Positions 50,949-59,568 of a stretch of DNA of 64,000 nucleotides are shown one piece after another. Position 1 is the first letter of the stretch. Each line of letters begins with the position of its first letter. Location: contig CANGOX010000001.1 in the NCBI GenBank assembly GCA_947455605.1, positions 86,013 to 150,012 of the forward strand, read 5' to 3'. The translations under genes and the position numbers were made by a program. The notes beneath the pieces were generated by a model. That model was given only the letters and a program-made list of their open reading frames with translations. It was not told the DNA's origin and did not search any database. Source of the DNA: Chitinophagaceae bacterium (GTDB taxonomy: Bacteria; Bacteroidota; Bacteroidia; Chitinophagales; Chitinophagaceae).

Positions 50949-53081
50949 TTATTTCAAATTCTCTTTTGCCCATTTAGGATATTCTGTACTTAGCAATTTC
51001 GATGGCCATGTTCCATACCAGCCATACCCGGTTCGTCTTTCCACTTCAATATCTTTTACATCATATTTTTTTTGGCTGTCCCTTCCGCTAAAAAAAGGTC
51101 TGTTGGTGCCGATCTCATAGAACCTGGCCCAGATGGTGCTGTTGGCATCGGGTAAAATAACCCTGTCTTTTCCTTTGGGTTGATCTGGGGCAGCAATATC
51201 TACATATTGATAGCCCTTGATCTTTACCTGATCAAACCAATCAACCGCAGAGGTTATTGCCTGTCTGATCTGAGAAGAAGGTTCTTTTATTCTCATTAAG
51301 AACCGAACGATCCCTACTGATTCACTACCACTGATCGAAACCAATTCAAATTTTCTGGCCATTTCTGGAACCAATGTTCTTTTATTGTATTGAGCACACC
51401 ACGCAGTAAGTTTATCACCCACCAGCAATTGTGTTTTCAGGATACATTGAATGGCTCTTTGCACGGCATCTTTTATCTGCGGCAGATAAGAACGGCTGAT
51501 AACATCCAGATCATTTTTTGATTCAACAATATCCTGTAATACATTTAGCACATTCACCATGGCATCATCGTTGTAAGTGATCTGGCTTCTGTATAAAGCT
51601 GAATCGGGATAATATTGCGGCCAGCCACCGTTGGCGTACTGTGCTTTCAGGTAATAGCGGACTCCTTTTTCTGCTGCTGCCAGATAAGTTGCATTACTGG
51701 TTTGTTTAAAGGCTTTTACCAGGTAACGGATCTCTCTGGTTGTAGCATTATTATCAATGGTTGCATCTATATGCATGGAATCAGCAATAACTGCTTTCTT
51801 CTCTGCTTCAGATAATTGCTTTGTGTAATCTACTTTCACTTCATTCACAGCTTTCGGCCATCCGCCTGCTGCGCGCTGGTATAGGAGCATATTTTCAGCC
51901 ATCGGATCAACGGTTACTTCCGGTGGGAGAATCATTGTATGCCATCCTTTTATCTGATCGGTACCGGTTGTTTTTGAGATTCCTGATTTTTTGCTTTCTG
52001 TGTTCTTTTTATCTATAACGGTTGGTGCTGTTGCAGGATCCCATTTTCCGCCAAATGTCCATTTCACATTGATCATCTTTACAGTTGGTGAACCTTCTGC
52101 TGTTTGCAGATTATCTGCATGCCATGTATAATCACCCCCTTCTTTGTGAGAATTGAAAAAATAAACCCTGTGCCCCCACTGTATCACATTCTGCGGATTG
52201 GATGGGTTTAAGTATACAGGCGCATCCGCCATATTCTTTGCAAAAGAACAATTGATCAGATAGAATTGTGCATCTCGGTGATAACGCCCCAATTTAAAAC
52301 CATCCTCTCCACGAAAACGACAATTCACCAAAACGGTTTTCGAATCCTTATATTTTGATCCGTCATGCCAGATAGCAGCCGTATTTCCATGCGCTACAAA
52401 ATCACAGTTCTCGGCATAAGCCCACCCGCGGGGGCAATAAAAATCAACGCCTCCTTCCATTAAACAATCTTTGAAATAGAACATACCGTTATCTGTATTC
52501 CAGGGGCTTACCGTATCGCCTCCAAATGCACGAAGGATACAGTTACGAACGATCAGGCGTGTGGTACCAAAACTGCGCAAAGCCATCTGATGCCCGTCGC
52601 GCTTTACTGTTTTGTAATGATTGAGGCTATCGGCAGGACAATCAATATGAATCCCTTCTTTGTTATTGATATTATCGAATCCAAAGCTGTTTGTGATACT
52701 CAGATTTTCAAGAACAATATCATTGCCTTTAAGATTAATGGTAGCTACTCCCCAATCATCACGGTTCTCGCAACGCCATACATCTCTTGCCAATGAGATC
52801 ATTAAATGTGTATACATTTTATCTTCACCAACCAGTGAAACAAAATTCTTTTCGATGAAGATCTTTTCCTTGTAATCCCCATTTCTTATAAAGATTACTC
52901 TGGGCGAAGTTGCATTATCCGGCAAACTGTTGATCGCATCCTGTATACCGGTAAAGTCACCATGCCCTGCTATATCCACAATGATCATTTTGGCTGATTT
53001 TTGGGCACAAACATTGTTTACAAGAAACAATCCTGTGACCACAAGAATCCCAAAAATGATATTAGATATGATCTTTCTCAC
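50949..53081 (-). CDS. Secreted fusion of pectinesterase (CE8) and pectate lyase (PL10)
   Basis: The 710-residue protein starts with a signal peptide (IISNIIFGILVVTGLFLVNN, cleaved after CAQ). Residues about 30-345 form a CE8-type right-handed beta-helix. Visible conserved positions are the Gln in HQMALRSFG, the Asp of FGGDTV, the second Asp in GGVDFYCPRG and the Arg in KLGRYHRDAQFYLINC, which parallel the pectinesterase active site (LGRPW and VDFIFG in the CE8 gene at 61216). Residues about 385-710 are a PL10-type pectate lyase, with MLLYQRAAGGWPKAV and AQYANGGWPQYYPDSALYR. Demethylation and cleavage of homogalacturonan in one chain is the inferred job. It overlaps the next gene (GH105) by one base. 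Confidence 0.88.
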   Translation of the reverse strand: MRKIISNIIFGILVVTGLFLVNNVCAQKSAKMIIVDIAGHGDFTGIQDAINSLPDNATSPRVIFIRNGDYKEKIFIEKNFVSLVGEDKMYTHLMISLARDVWRCENRDDWGVATINLKGNDIVLENLSITNSFGFDNINNKEGIHIDCPADSLNHYKTVKRDGHQMALRSFGTTRLIVRNCILRAFGGDTVSPWNTDNGMFYFKDCLMEGGVDFYCPRGWAYAENCDFVAHGNTAAIWHDGSKYKDSKTVLVNCRFRGEDGFKLGRYHRDAQFYLINCSFAKNMADAPVYLNPSNPQNVIQWGHRVYFFNSHKEGGDYTWHADNLQTAEGSPTVKMINVKWTFGGKWDPATAPTVIDKKNTESKKSGISKTTGTDQIKGWHTMILPPEVTVDPMAENMLLYQRAAGGWPKAVNEVKVDYTKQLSEAEKKAVIADSMHIDATIDNNATTREIRYLVKAFKQTSNATYLAAAEKGVRYYLKAQYANGGWPQYYPDSALYRSQITYNDDAMVNVLNVLQDIVESKNDLDVISRSYLPQIKDAVQRAIQCILKTQLLVGDKLTAWCAQYNKRTLVPEMARKFELVSISGSESVGIVRFLMRIKEPSSQIRQAITSAVDWFDQVKIKGYQYVDIAAPDQPKGKDRVILPDANSTIWARFYEIGTNRPFFSGRDSQKKYDVKDIEVERRTGYGWYGTWPSKLLSTEYPKWAKENLK

Positions 53082-55009
53082 TATTTTTTTGAATTAGGTG
53101 CCCTCGCCGGTATTTGTTTGATGAGCCATGAAACAAGGTCGTTAGCAGCTTTAAAATTTTCATATTCCAAAGGCAGCTTTCTGTTATCGGTATATTCATT
53201 GTATAACCAGGGATCGCCTGTTGCAAATACAGTTCCCTTACCCACTTTAGCTACGGCAAAAATGATCAGGTCGTCCTTTTTCAACATAGCCACTGCCGGA
53301 CCTTTCACGCCAATACTGGATATTTCTTTCTGGTAGATCTTTTTCTCGTTAGGGAGAATAGGGTTGCCAGCCGGAATATCTATTCTACCCATTTCGTATT
53401 GGGTTCCGATCACACGGTTATAACTGTCTTCGTTATAATGGATCCCGAATTTTTCAGCCAGAATATTAAAATGTTCAAACTCTGCATTGCCCTTATCGTT
53501 ATGCAGCAAAACCAATATACCACCGGCCTTTACCCAATTGTACACTTCTTCCGCATCTTTTGGTTGTACATAATTAGGAGTAGGGTTATCTGCCAGATTA
53601 TCTGCATCAATGATCAGATAAATATCTGCCTGCTTCAGGTTAGCTGCTGTGGGTGCAGCACTCAATGTTTTGGTTTGTACCCCAAAGCTGTTAAATACAT
53701 GTCCTAATAAAGAGATCCCGTTATTATACATTTCATACCATTTATAATGGTATGGTTTTTCTATGCCTATGATATCTTTTTTCTTTTCTGAATTGAACCA
53801 GTCGTCCAATAGTACAGTTTTGCCTTTGGCCGTTCCAAGTGTAGGCACTAATTCCATTTCATTGGCGGCCTGTAAGAAAGCACCCACTCCTTTTGGGTCG
53901 TTCACGATCACTTTCTCACTCATATAATAGGCATAACTACCATCACGATAAGGCGTACCACCCAATCCACTCACACTTACGGTTCCTTCCAGATTCGTTT
54001 GTCCATTGGCATCTGTAACGAGGAATTTTTTCAGGATGCCGACATATCCTTTTTTTGAAATGGCTAAATAGGAAGCGGGTAAAAAGCCCAGTCTCACAGC
54101 TTTTGCGATGGCACATACAAACATGCTGCTGGCAGAAGCTTCAAAGTAATTACCTTTTGCAGTGGGCATATTAATGATATCGTACCATAAACCGGTTGCA
54201 GGGTCCTGTACTTTTTGGATGGCATCGGCAAAACGTTTTAATATGGCTTTGATCGAATCTTTCTTACTATTGGCATCAGGAAAATTTTCCAGGGCATCCA
54301 CTAATGCCATTCCATACCATGCCATGGCTCTTGCCCAAAAATGTGGCGACAACCCGGTTTGCGGATTGGCCCATTTCTGTTGTTTACTTTCGTCCCAGCC
54401 ATGGTATAATAAACCGGTCTTTGCATCACGCGCATGTTTTTCCATTTCAATGAACTGGTGCGCGATATCATCAAAAGCAGCAGGTTCGTTATATGTAGCC
54501 GACCATTCTGCATAGAAGGGTTCTGCCATATAAAGGCCATCTAGCCACATTTGGTAAGGATAGATCTTTTTATGCCAGAAACCTCCTGCATTTGTGCGAG
54601 GTTGTGTTTTTAACTGCTCCCGAAGTGTGAGTGCGGCTTTATAATATTTGTCTTTGGATGTTACATTGTATAAAGTCATGAGTATCCTTCCGCACAGCAC
54701 ATTATCAAGATTATAATCGGATGCTTTGTAGGTTCTGATCTCTCCTTTATCATTCACAAAAAAATCCATGCATTTCTGCATGTAATTAAAATATTTTCCA
54801 TCGCCGGTCTTGTACCATAATCCTTCAATCCCTTTTAAGATCACGCCCTGATCATAGGTCCATTTAGCGGGTTTTGACGGATCGGAAAACAAGGAATCCT
54901 TCCAGATGGTCATTACGGTAGCCGCCATTTTTTCTGCCGGGGATTGTGCCTGCAGATTAGTAGTGGAGAGCCCTGCTAAAATAATTACTAAACAGAAAAT
55001 TTTTCTCAT
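53081..55009 (-). CDS. GH105 unsaturated-uronyl hydrolase with C-terminal DUF4350-type domain
   Basis: The 642-residue secreted protein has a signal peptide (FCLVIILAGLSTTNLQAQ). Residues about 25-395 form an (alpha/alpha)6-barrel GH105 domain with YDQGVILKGIEGLWY, the YNLDNVLCGRILM segment, and the catalytic region YPYQMWLDGLYMAEPF. Members remove the unsaturated uronate from oligomer ends after lyase cleavage. Residues about 400-640 form a second, alpha/beta domain (KTVLLDDWFNSE, AADIYLII-type strands, GKGTVFATGDPWL) of the ThuA/DUF4350 kind, with no clear catalytic motif. The gene is between the CE12-GH28 and CE8-PL10 genes with minimal spacing. Confidence 0.86.
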   Translation of the reverse strand: MRKIFCLVIILAGLSTTNLQAQSPAEKMAATVMTIWKDSLFSDPSKPAKWTYDQGVILKGIEGLWYKTGDGKYFNYMQKCMDFFVNDKGEIRTYKASDYNLDNVLCGRILMTLYNVTSKDKYYKAALTLREQLKTQPRTNAGGFWHKKIYPYQMWLDGLYMAEPFYAEWSATYNEPAAFDDIAHQFIEMEKHARDAKTGLLYHGWDESKQQKWANPQTGLSPHFWARAMAWYGMALVDALENFPDANSKKDSIKAILKRFADAIQKVQDPATGLWYDIINMPTAKGNYFEASASSMFVCAIAKAVRLGFLPASYLAISKKGYVGILKKFLVTDANGQTNLEGTVSVSGLGGTPYRDGSYAYYMSEKVIVNDPKGVGAFLQAANEMELVPTLGTAKGKTVLLDDWFNSEKKKDIIGIEKPYHYKWYEMYNNGISLLGHVFNSFGVQTKTLSAAPTAANLKQADIYLIIDADNLADNPTPNYVQPKDAEEVYNWVKAGGILVLLHNDKGNAEFEHFNILAEKFGIHYNEDSYNRVIGTQYEMGRIDIPAGNPILPNEKKIYQKEISSIGVKGPAVAMLKKDDLIIFAVAKVGKGTVFATGDPWLYNEYTDNRKLPLEYENFKAANDLVSWLIKQIPARAPNSKK

Positions 55010-55015
55010 ATGGTT

Positions 55016-57355
55016 TTACTTGAATTCTAAAGATGAGGCATTTGCGCCAAAAGCGTATGCTGACTTATTCTTTGGTTTGGATAAATCTGTTTGGGTAACC
55101 TTAATATTTTTGCTCCTTTCGCCATTCACGCTGAATAATACTGCCGGGGAGCCATTATAGCTCACATTATTGAATTGAATATTACCGCTGTTCTGTAAAT
55201 AGATAAGGGGATCCGATTCGCTGGTAACCAACCGGATATTATTGAAATTGACATTATTACCTTCGGTACAGTCAATTCCTTTTTTGGTTTGGAGGGTAAG
55301 GTTAGTGAGGTTGATATTGCTGATCTGCATTTCGGGAATACCCCGAACAAACACCCCTTTTTCAGCCCCATTACAAACTATATTGTTGATATAGAATCCA
55401 CGGAACACAGGTGTAGCTTCAGTTACAGGCAAGGTTTCAATCTTTGGCATTTCTCTTTTTTCTCCTGCCAGCGGTACAGGATCTTTGGCCATATAATACA
55501 TATCGAACAATATGGCTTCGCCGGGAATATCTTTCATAACAATATTAGATGCATAAATATTCTCAACTATCCCGCCCCGTCCCCGGGTGGTTTTAAAACG
55601 TAATCCCACATCTGTTCCGATAAAAGAACAGTTGGAAACATAGAGATTCCTTGCGCCACCACTCATTTCACTACCTACTACAAAACCACCGTGTGCATGG
55701 TAAACCGTACAGTTTTGTACGATCAGATTTTCGGTTGGGATACCCTTTTTTCTGCCCTCTTCATCCCGGCCTGATTTAATACAGATTCCATCATCCCCCG
55801 TATCAAAAGAACAGCCGTCCATTAATATATTGGAAGATGATTCCAGATCAATACCGTCTGTATTCTGCCCATACCAGGGATTTTTTACGGTTACATTTTT
55901 CAGGGTAATATGTTTACTTTCTGCCAGATGTAATGTCCATGCAGGTGAGTTCTCAAACGTTACCCCATCAAGTAATATATTGGAGCAATTAGTGATCCTA
56001 AGAAAATTCGGGCGCAGAAAATCGCGCACCTCTTCAAAATCTTTCAATGATTTTCCGGAGGCAAGTTTACCTACATCGCCAGTGATCGAACCTTTTAAAG
56101 CGCTTTCAGATGAAAACCAGTTGGTTTTATTTTCAGACAAAACCCCTCCGGAAGCTACCAGTTTTTTCCATTCTGATTCTGTAAGTTTATCTTTTTTCTG
56201 CGGCCTCCATGTACTTCCAGAGCCGTCAAAAATTCCTTCCCCGGTAATGGCAATATTTTCAGCGTTGGTGGCAGAAATGGGCGACTGGCATCGGGCTGCT
56301 GCCACTCCTTCAAAAGAGGATGCGGTTAATGGATATTGCGTTCTGTCTGGTGTAAATGTGATCAATGCGCCGCTGTTGGTATGCAATGCAACATTGCTTT
56401 TTAATACGATGGGGCCTGTTAACCATAGTCCCGAAGGGATCACAACAATCCCTCCCGCATTTTTGAAAGCAGCATCAATGGCCTCTTGAATAGCCCTTGT
56501 ATTCAGTGTAACCCCATCCCCTTTTGCGCCATACGCTACAATATTGAAAGTGTCTTTTTTGAAATTGGGTTGATAGATCTTAGGCAATTCGTAAGCAAGT
56601 TTCTCAGGATGTGCAGAAGGTTTTAATTCATGAGCTAAAGCGATCTTCTTTTCGCGTAACTCTGCACAAACCAATGAAGCAACCGATGATGCTCCATATT
56701 CCGAAAAATGGGTGTCATCCTTTTTACCATCAGGCGCTGCTTTAAAATGTTTTGGATCCATCCAAAGAAATAATTTTTTGGAACCTTCCACGCCATGTTC
56801 TTCAATTAATTTCCGGCTAGATGTGTGGAGATCTATCATGGGCACATTCAGTTCTTTGGCAACCGCTCTTACTACCGACGGGTACTCACCGTGAGTATCT
56901 TCAAATTTTCCTTTTGCATCGAATTTTCTTCTCATTACCGGTGTAACCAGTATCGGGTTACCACCTTTGGCCCTTGCTTCATTTACAAATCGAATCAGGT
57001 TGGCTCTATATAATGTTTGTGGTGCCGCATAACGGTTGCTGTCTTCGATCTTGGAATCGTTATGTCCAAACTGGATAAACACCCAATCATCTTTTTTCAT
57101 GTATTTCATCACCGAATCCCATCGTCCTTCTTTGATAAAACTTTTAGTGCTTCTTCCGTTTACCGCGTAATTTCTTACCTGAACCGCGTCAGTAAAATAT
57201 TGAGGGAATAACTGCCCCCATCCTTTCTCAGGATTATCGTTCAGCGGTTTATCGGCCATGGTAGAATCACCGATCATGAAAATGGTAACCTTGTGTTCGG
57301 GTACGCCAAACGCCATTAGTACAAGAAGTGATAAACAAAAAAAGATCCTTTTCAT
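55016..57355 (-). CDS. Secreted fusion of CE12-like acetylesterase and GH28 polygalacturonase
   Basis: The 779-residue protein has a signal peptide (IFFCLSLLVLMAFGVPEH). Residues about 22-240 are a GDSL/SGNH esterase: MIGDSTMADKP (nucleophile Ser in GDS), the Gly in NGRSTKSF, QFGHNDSK, and the DDTHFSEYGA block with Asp and His. This fits CE12 rhamnogalacturonan or pectin acetylesterase. Residues about 265-779 are a GH28 beta-helix: VAYGAKGDGVTLNTRAIQ, the catalytic cluster NTDGIDLESS and DTGDDGICIKSG, HGGFVVGSEMSGG, and RFKTTRGRGG. The fusion would deacetylate and then hydrolyse pectin. It is the first gene of the operon that runs to uxaA. Confidence 0.9.
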   Translation of the reverse strand: MKRIFFCLSLLVLMAFGVPEHKVTIFMIGDSTMADKPLNDNPEKGWGQLFPQYFTDAVQVRNYAVNGRSTKSFIKEGRWDSVMKYMKKDDWVFIQFGHNDSKIEDSNRYAAPQTLYRANLIRFVNEARAKGGNPILVTPVMRRKFDAKGKFEDTHGEYPSVVRAVAKELNVPMIDLHTSSRKLIEEHGVEGSKKLFLWMDPKHFKAAPDGKKDDTHFSEYGASSVASLVCAELREKKIALAHELKPSAHPEKLAYELPKIYQPNFKKDTFNIVAYGAKGDGVTLNTRAIQEAIDAAFKNAGGIVVIPSGLWLTGPIVLKSNVALHTNSGALITFTPDRTQYPLTASSFEGVAAARCQSPISATNAENIAITGEGIFDGSGSTWRPQKKDKLTESEWKKLVASGGVLSENKTNWFSSESALKGSITGDVGKLASGKSLKDFEEVRDFLRPNFLRITNCSNILLDGVTFENSPAWTLHLAESKHITLKNVTVKNPWYGQNTDGIDLESSSNILMDGCSFDTGDDGICIKSGRDEEGRKKGIPTENLIVQNCTVYHAHGGFVVGSEMSGGARNLYVSNCSFIGTDVGLRFKTTRGRGGIVENIYASNIVMKDIPGEAILFDMYYMAKDPVPLAGEKREMPKIETLPVTEATPVFRGFYINNIVCNGAEKGVFVRGIPEMQISNINLTNLTLQTKKGIDCTEGNNVNFNNIRLVTSESDPLIYLQNSGNIQFNNVSYNGSPAVLFSVNGERSKNIKVTQTDLSKPKNKSAYAFGANASSLEFK

Positions 57356-57401
57356 CTGCAGTGCGTTGTTTTGAAATTCATGAATGGTAAGGTATAGACA
57401 T

Positions 57402-57434
57402 AAAAAAACTACACGGGTTTAGCCGTATAGTTTT
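57402..57434 (-). terminator. Terminator-like hairpin in the leader of the pectin operon
   Basis: On the minus strand AAACTATACGG, a 6-base loop (CTAAAC) and CCGTGTAGTTT are followed by a T run. The hairpin ends 46 bases before the ATG of the first operon gene and points toward it, where no upstream gene ends. An attenuator is the natural reading. Confidence 0.6.
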
Positions 57435-57670
57435 GTTTTACTGCTTGCTTATATAATCCAACAAAAAAATGACAGGGTATTGCCAATAATGATCCCTCAC
57501 GGCTACTGAAAGCAGTTTTATCACTCCCTTCTAACGGGAAGCATGCTTTTTTTTTCAATAACATGGCAGGCAATTTTTACATGAAGCTTTTCACAGGTCC
57601 GGGACTTCATTATCAGTTACAATGCTACTCAGATATTCATCAGTTTAGCACACAAAATGACTTTTTATTT

Positions 57671-57693
57671 ACGCAATCGTTCCCGGTAACGAT
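57671..57693. promoter_or_regulatory. LacI-type operator and palindrome ATCGTT-6-AACGAT
   Basis: ACGCAATCGTTCCCGG (57671-57686) shares ACGCAATCGTT with the eda-kdgK operator. It overlaps the 18-bp palindrome ATCGTTCCCGGTAACGAT (57676-57693). A second related site, GCAAACGATT at 57713-57722, lies with its CG centre 40 bases away. The remaining 57356-57891 gap (536 bases) contains no supported gene. Confidence 0.6.
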
Positions 57694-57891
57694 GGTAGTT
57701 AAATCAGCCACAGCAAACGATTTCAGCCGATTGATCAAAGCTTGTTTTTATTTTTTTAAAACAGGCGATGACGCGCTGAAAAACAGGGGCTTTTTACGGC
57801 ATTTCAGGGCTTATATGAGGCGGTTCCATAAATAGTGTATTTTTAAACCCCCGAAACAACCCGGGCGCCCTTAGGGCCTTAAACAGGTATC

Positions 57892-58935
57892 ATGAAGTTT
57901 GAAGCGGTTACCATAAAAGATATTGCTAAAGCGCTGGGACTTTCTACCTCCACGGTATCGAGGGCACTTCGCGACAGTTATGAGATCAGTCCTGAAACCA
58001 AAAAGTTGGTTTTGGAGTATTCCGAGAAGATCAATTACCGCCCAAATCCCATTGCCCTCAGTTTAAAAGAAAAAAGAAGCCGGTCTATCGGCATCATTGT
58101 ATGTGAGATCGCCAATAGTTTCTTTTCTCAGATCATTAATGGGATAGAATCGATCGCGTACGATAAAGGCTATAATGTGATCATTGCCCAGAGTCATGAA
58201 TCTTATGACCGGGAAGTGCTTAACGTACAATACCTGGCTTCGCGTTCTATTGATGGTTTGCTGGTTTCTGTTTCTTCAGAAACACAGGACCTAAGTCATT
58301 TAAAGAACCTGCACGACCGTGGCTTCCCTATTGTGTTCTTCGACAGGATCGTAGATGAGATGGATACCCATAAAGTGATCGTTGATAATTTCAAAGGCGC
58401 TTATGATGCAACTGAACACCTGATCAAAAGCGGCTATCAACATATTGCTGCACTGGCAGGCTCAGAATACCTGTCTATCACCAAAGAAAGACTGGCAGGT
58501 TACCGGAAAGCACTGGAAGACCATGGTGTTCCCTATGATGAACAATATATCCAGCATTGCCTGCATGGAGGTATGCTGTATAATGAGGTTGAGAATGCTT
58601 TGAACGAATTATTGAAGCTGAAGAAGAAACCGGATGCCATTATTGCATCAGCAGATAAGCTCACCACCAATTGTCTTCGTTATTTCAAGAAAAGAAAAAT
58701 AAAAGTACCGGATGATGTGGCATTGATCGGATTCTCTAATCTTGATCTTACTGATCTGTTATCTCCATCCTTATCAGTGGTAAGACAACCCGCATTTGAA
58801 ATGGGAGAACTTTCAACTGAACTGCTGATCCAATTAATTGAAAGCAAGAGACCGGTAAAAGATTTTGAAAGAAAGATCTTACCGCCGCAACTCTTCATTC
58901 GTGAGTCTACATCTAAAGAAGGATTAGACGAGTAA
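57892..58935 (+). CDS. LacI-family transcriptional regulator
   Basis: The 347-residue protein has an N-terminal helix-turn-helix (TIKDIAKALGLSTSTVSRAL, about residues 7-26) and the hinge region NYRPNPIALSLKEKRSR. A C-terminal periplasmic-binding-protein-like effector domain follows (about 60-340), with SIGIIVCEIANSFFSQIING and DVALIGFSNLDLTDLLSP. It is divergent from the CE12-GH28 operon. The two operator-like sites in between suggest control of itself and the pectin genes. A uronate or KDG derivative is the likely effector by context; the actual ligand cannot be seen from sequence. Confidence 0.92.
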   Translation: MKFEAVTIKDIAKALGLSTSTVSRALRDSYEISPETKKLVLEYSEKINYRPNPIALSLKEKRSRSIGIIVCEIANSFFSQIINGIESIAYDKGYNVIIAQSHESYDREVLNVQYLASRSIDGLLVSVSSETQDLSHLKNLHDRGFPIVFFDRIVDEMDTHKVIVDNFKGAYDATEHLIKSGYQHIAALAGSEYLSITKERLAGYRKALEDHGVPYDEQYIQHCLHGGMLYNEVENALNELLKLKKKPDAIIASADKLTTNCLRYFKKRKIKVPDDVALIGFSNLDLTDLLSPSLSVVRQPAFEMGELSTELLIQLIESKRPVKDFERKILPPQLFIRESTSKEGLDE

Positions 58936-58942
58936 TTCTTCC

Positions 58943-59013
58943 TCACGCAGCCTTGCGGCATGGCGCCTTTGCGGTTAAGCTATTTTACCGCAAAGACACA
59001 AAGGAACGAAAGT
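58943..59013. repeat. GC-rich repeat of the GCGCAAAG family between lacI-type gene and NTF2-like gene
   Basis: CTTTGCGG (58967-58974) and CCGCAAAG (58988-58995) pair. CACGCAG and CACAAAGG words flank them. It may terminate the convergent genes. Confidence 0.5.
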
Positions 59014-59016
59014 TCG

Positions 59017-59445
59017 CTAGGGGAGTTTTACTGCCTGCCGGGCTAATAATTTCCATTGGCCTTTTTCTTTTTCAAAAACCAGCAGTACTTTGATCTTAAC
59101 TGTACCGGGCTTGCCACCATCATTGGTGGTTGCATTGAGTGTATGACGGACCACTGCTGTATTCTGCTTTACAGAGATTGTTTGTTCAGAAAGTTCAATG
59201 GTAACAAAATCAGATTTCCCACTTGCGATATGTTCAACAAATTCTGCTTTATTCTCCACCATACCACCAGAGTGGCCATAGCTTAAACTATCGGATGCAC
59301 AGCTTTCCAGGGAAGACCTGTCGCCATCGATCATTGCTTTGCGTAATTTTTCTACAGCGGCTGTAACTGATTTAAAATCTTTGGATTGAGCAATGGATGA
59401 AAATGAGATAAGGGAGAATACTCCGATCAGATAGAGGTATTTCAT
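59017..59445 (-). CDS. Secreted NTF2-like (DUF4440-type) protein
   Basis: The 142-residue product has a signal peptide (YLYLIGVFSLISFSSIAQ). It carries an SnoaL/DUF4440-type cone fold, with AMIDGDRSSLESCASDSLSYGHSGG (about 36-60), NKAEFVEHIASGKSDF, and AVVRHTLNATTNDGGKPGTVKIKVLLVFEK. Such proteins are frequently secreted and are of unknown function or ketosteroid-isomerase-like. It is on the same strand as the GH43 and CE8 genes, 123 bases downstream of the former. A role in the pectin locus is only positional. Confidence 0.78.
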   Translation of the reverse strand: MKYLYLIGVFSLISFSSIAQSKDFKSVTAAVEKLRKAMIDGDRSSLESCASDSLSYGHSGGMVENKAEFVEHIASGKSDFVTIELSEQTISVKQNTAVVRHTLNATTNDGGKPGTVKIKVLLVFEKEKGQWKLLARQAVKLP

Positions 59446-59568
59446 GGCAAGTGATTTTTGAATGACTAAACTAAGCTTTTTACAGAACCTTTAAAAGTGA
59501 AACTGCGCAAACGTTATCGCTTATCATCAAACCCCAGCTGAAGCATGAGGTTAATGCAAATTTTCTGT

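Noticed and set aside
50949..53081. Loss of the catalytic Arg in the CE8 half of the CE8-PL10 fusion
   Set aside because: The usual LGRPW is missing at first sight, but LGRYHRDAQFYLINC is the corresponding segment and keeps the Arg.
57563..57835. A 90-codon plus-strand reading frame in the gap before the LacI-family gene
   Set aside because: The translation has no recognisable domain, signal or composition typical of proteins. It overlaps the operator-like sites and lies in a divergent control region, so it is most likely a chance frame.
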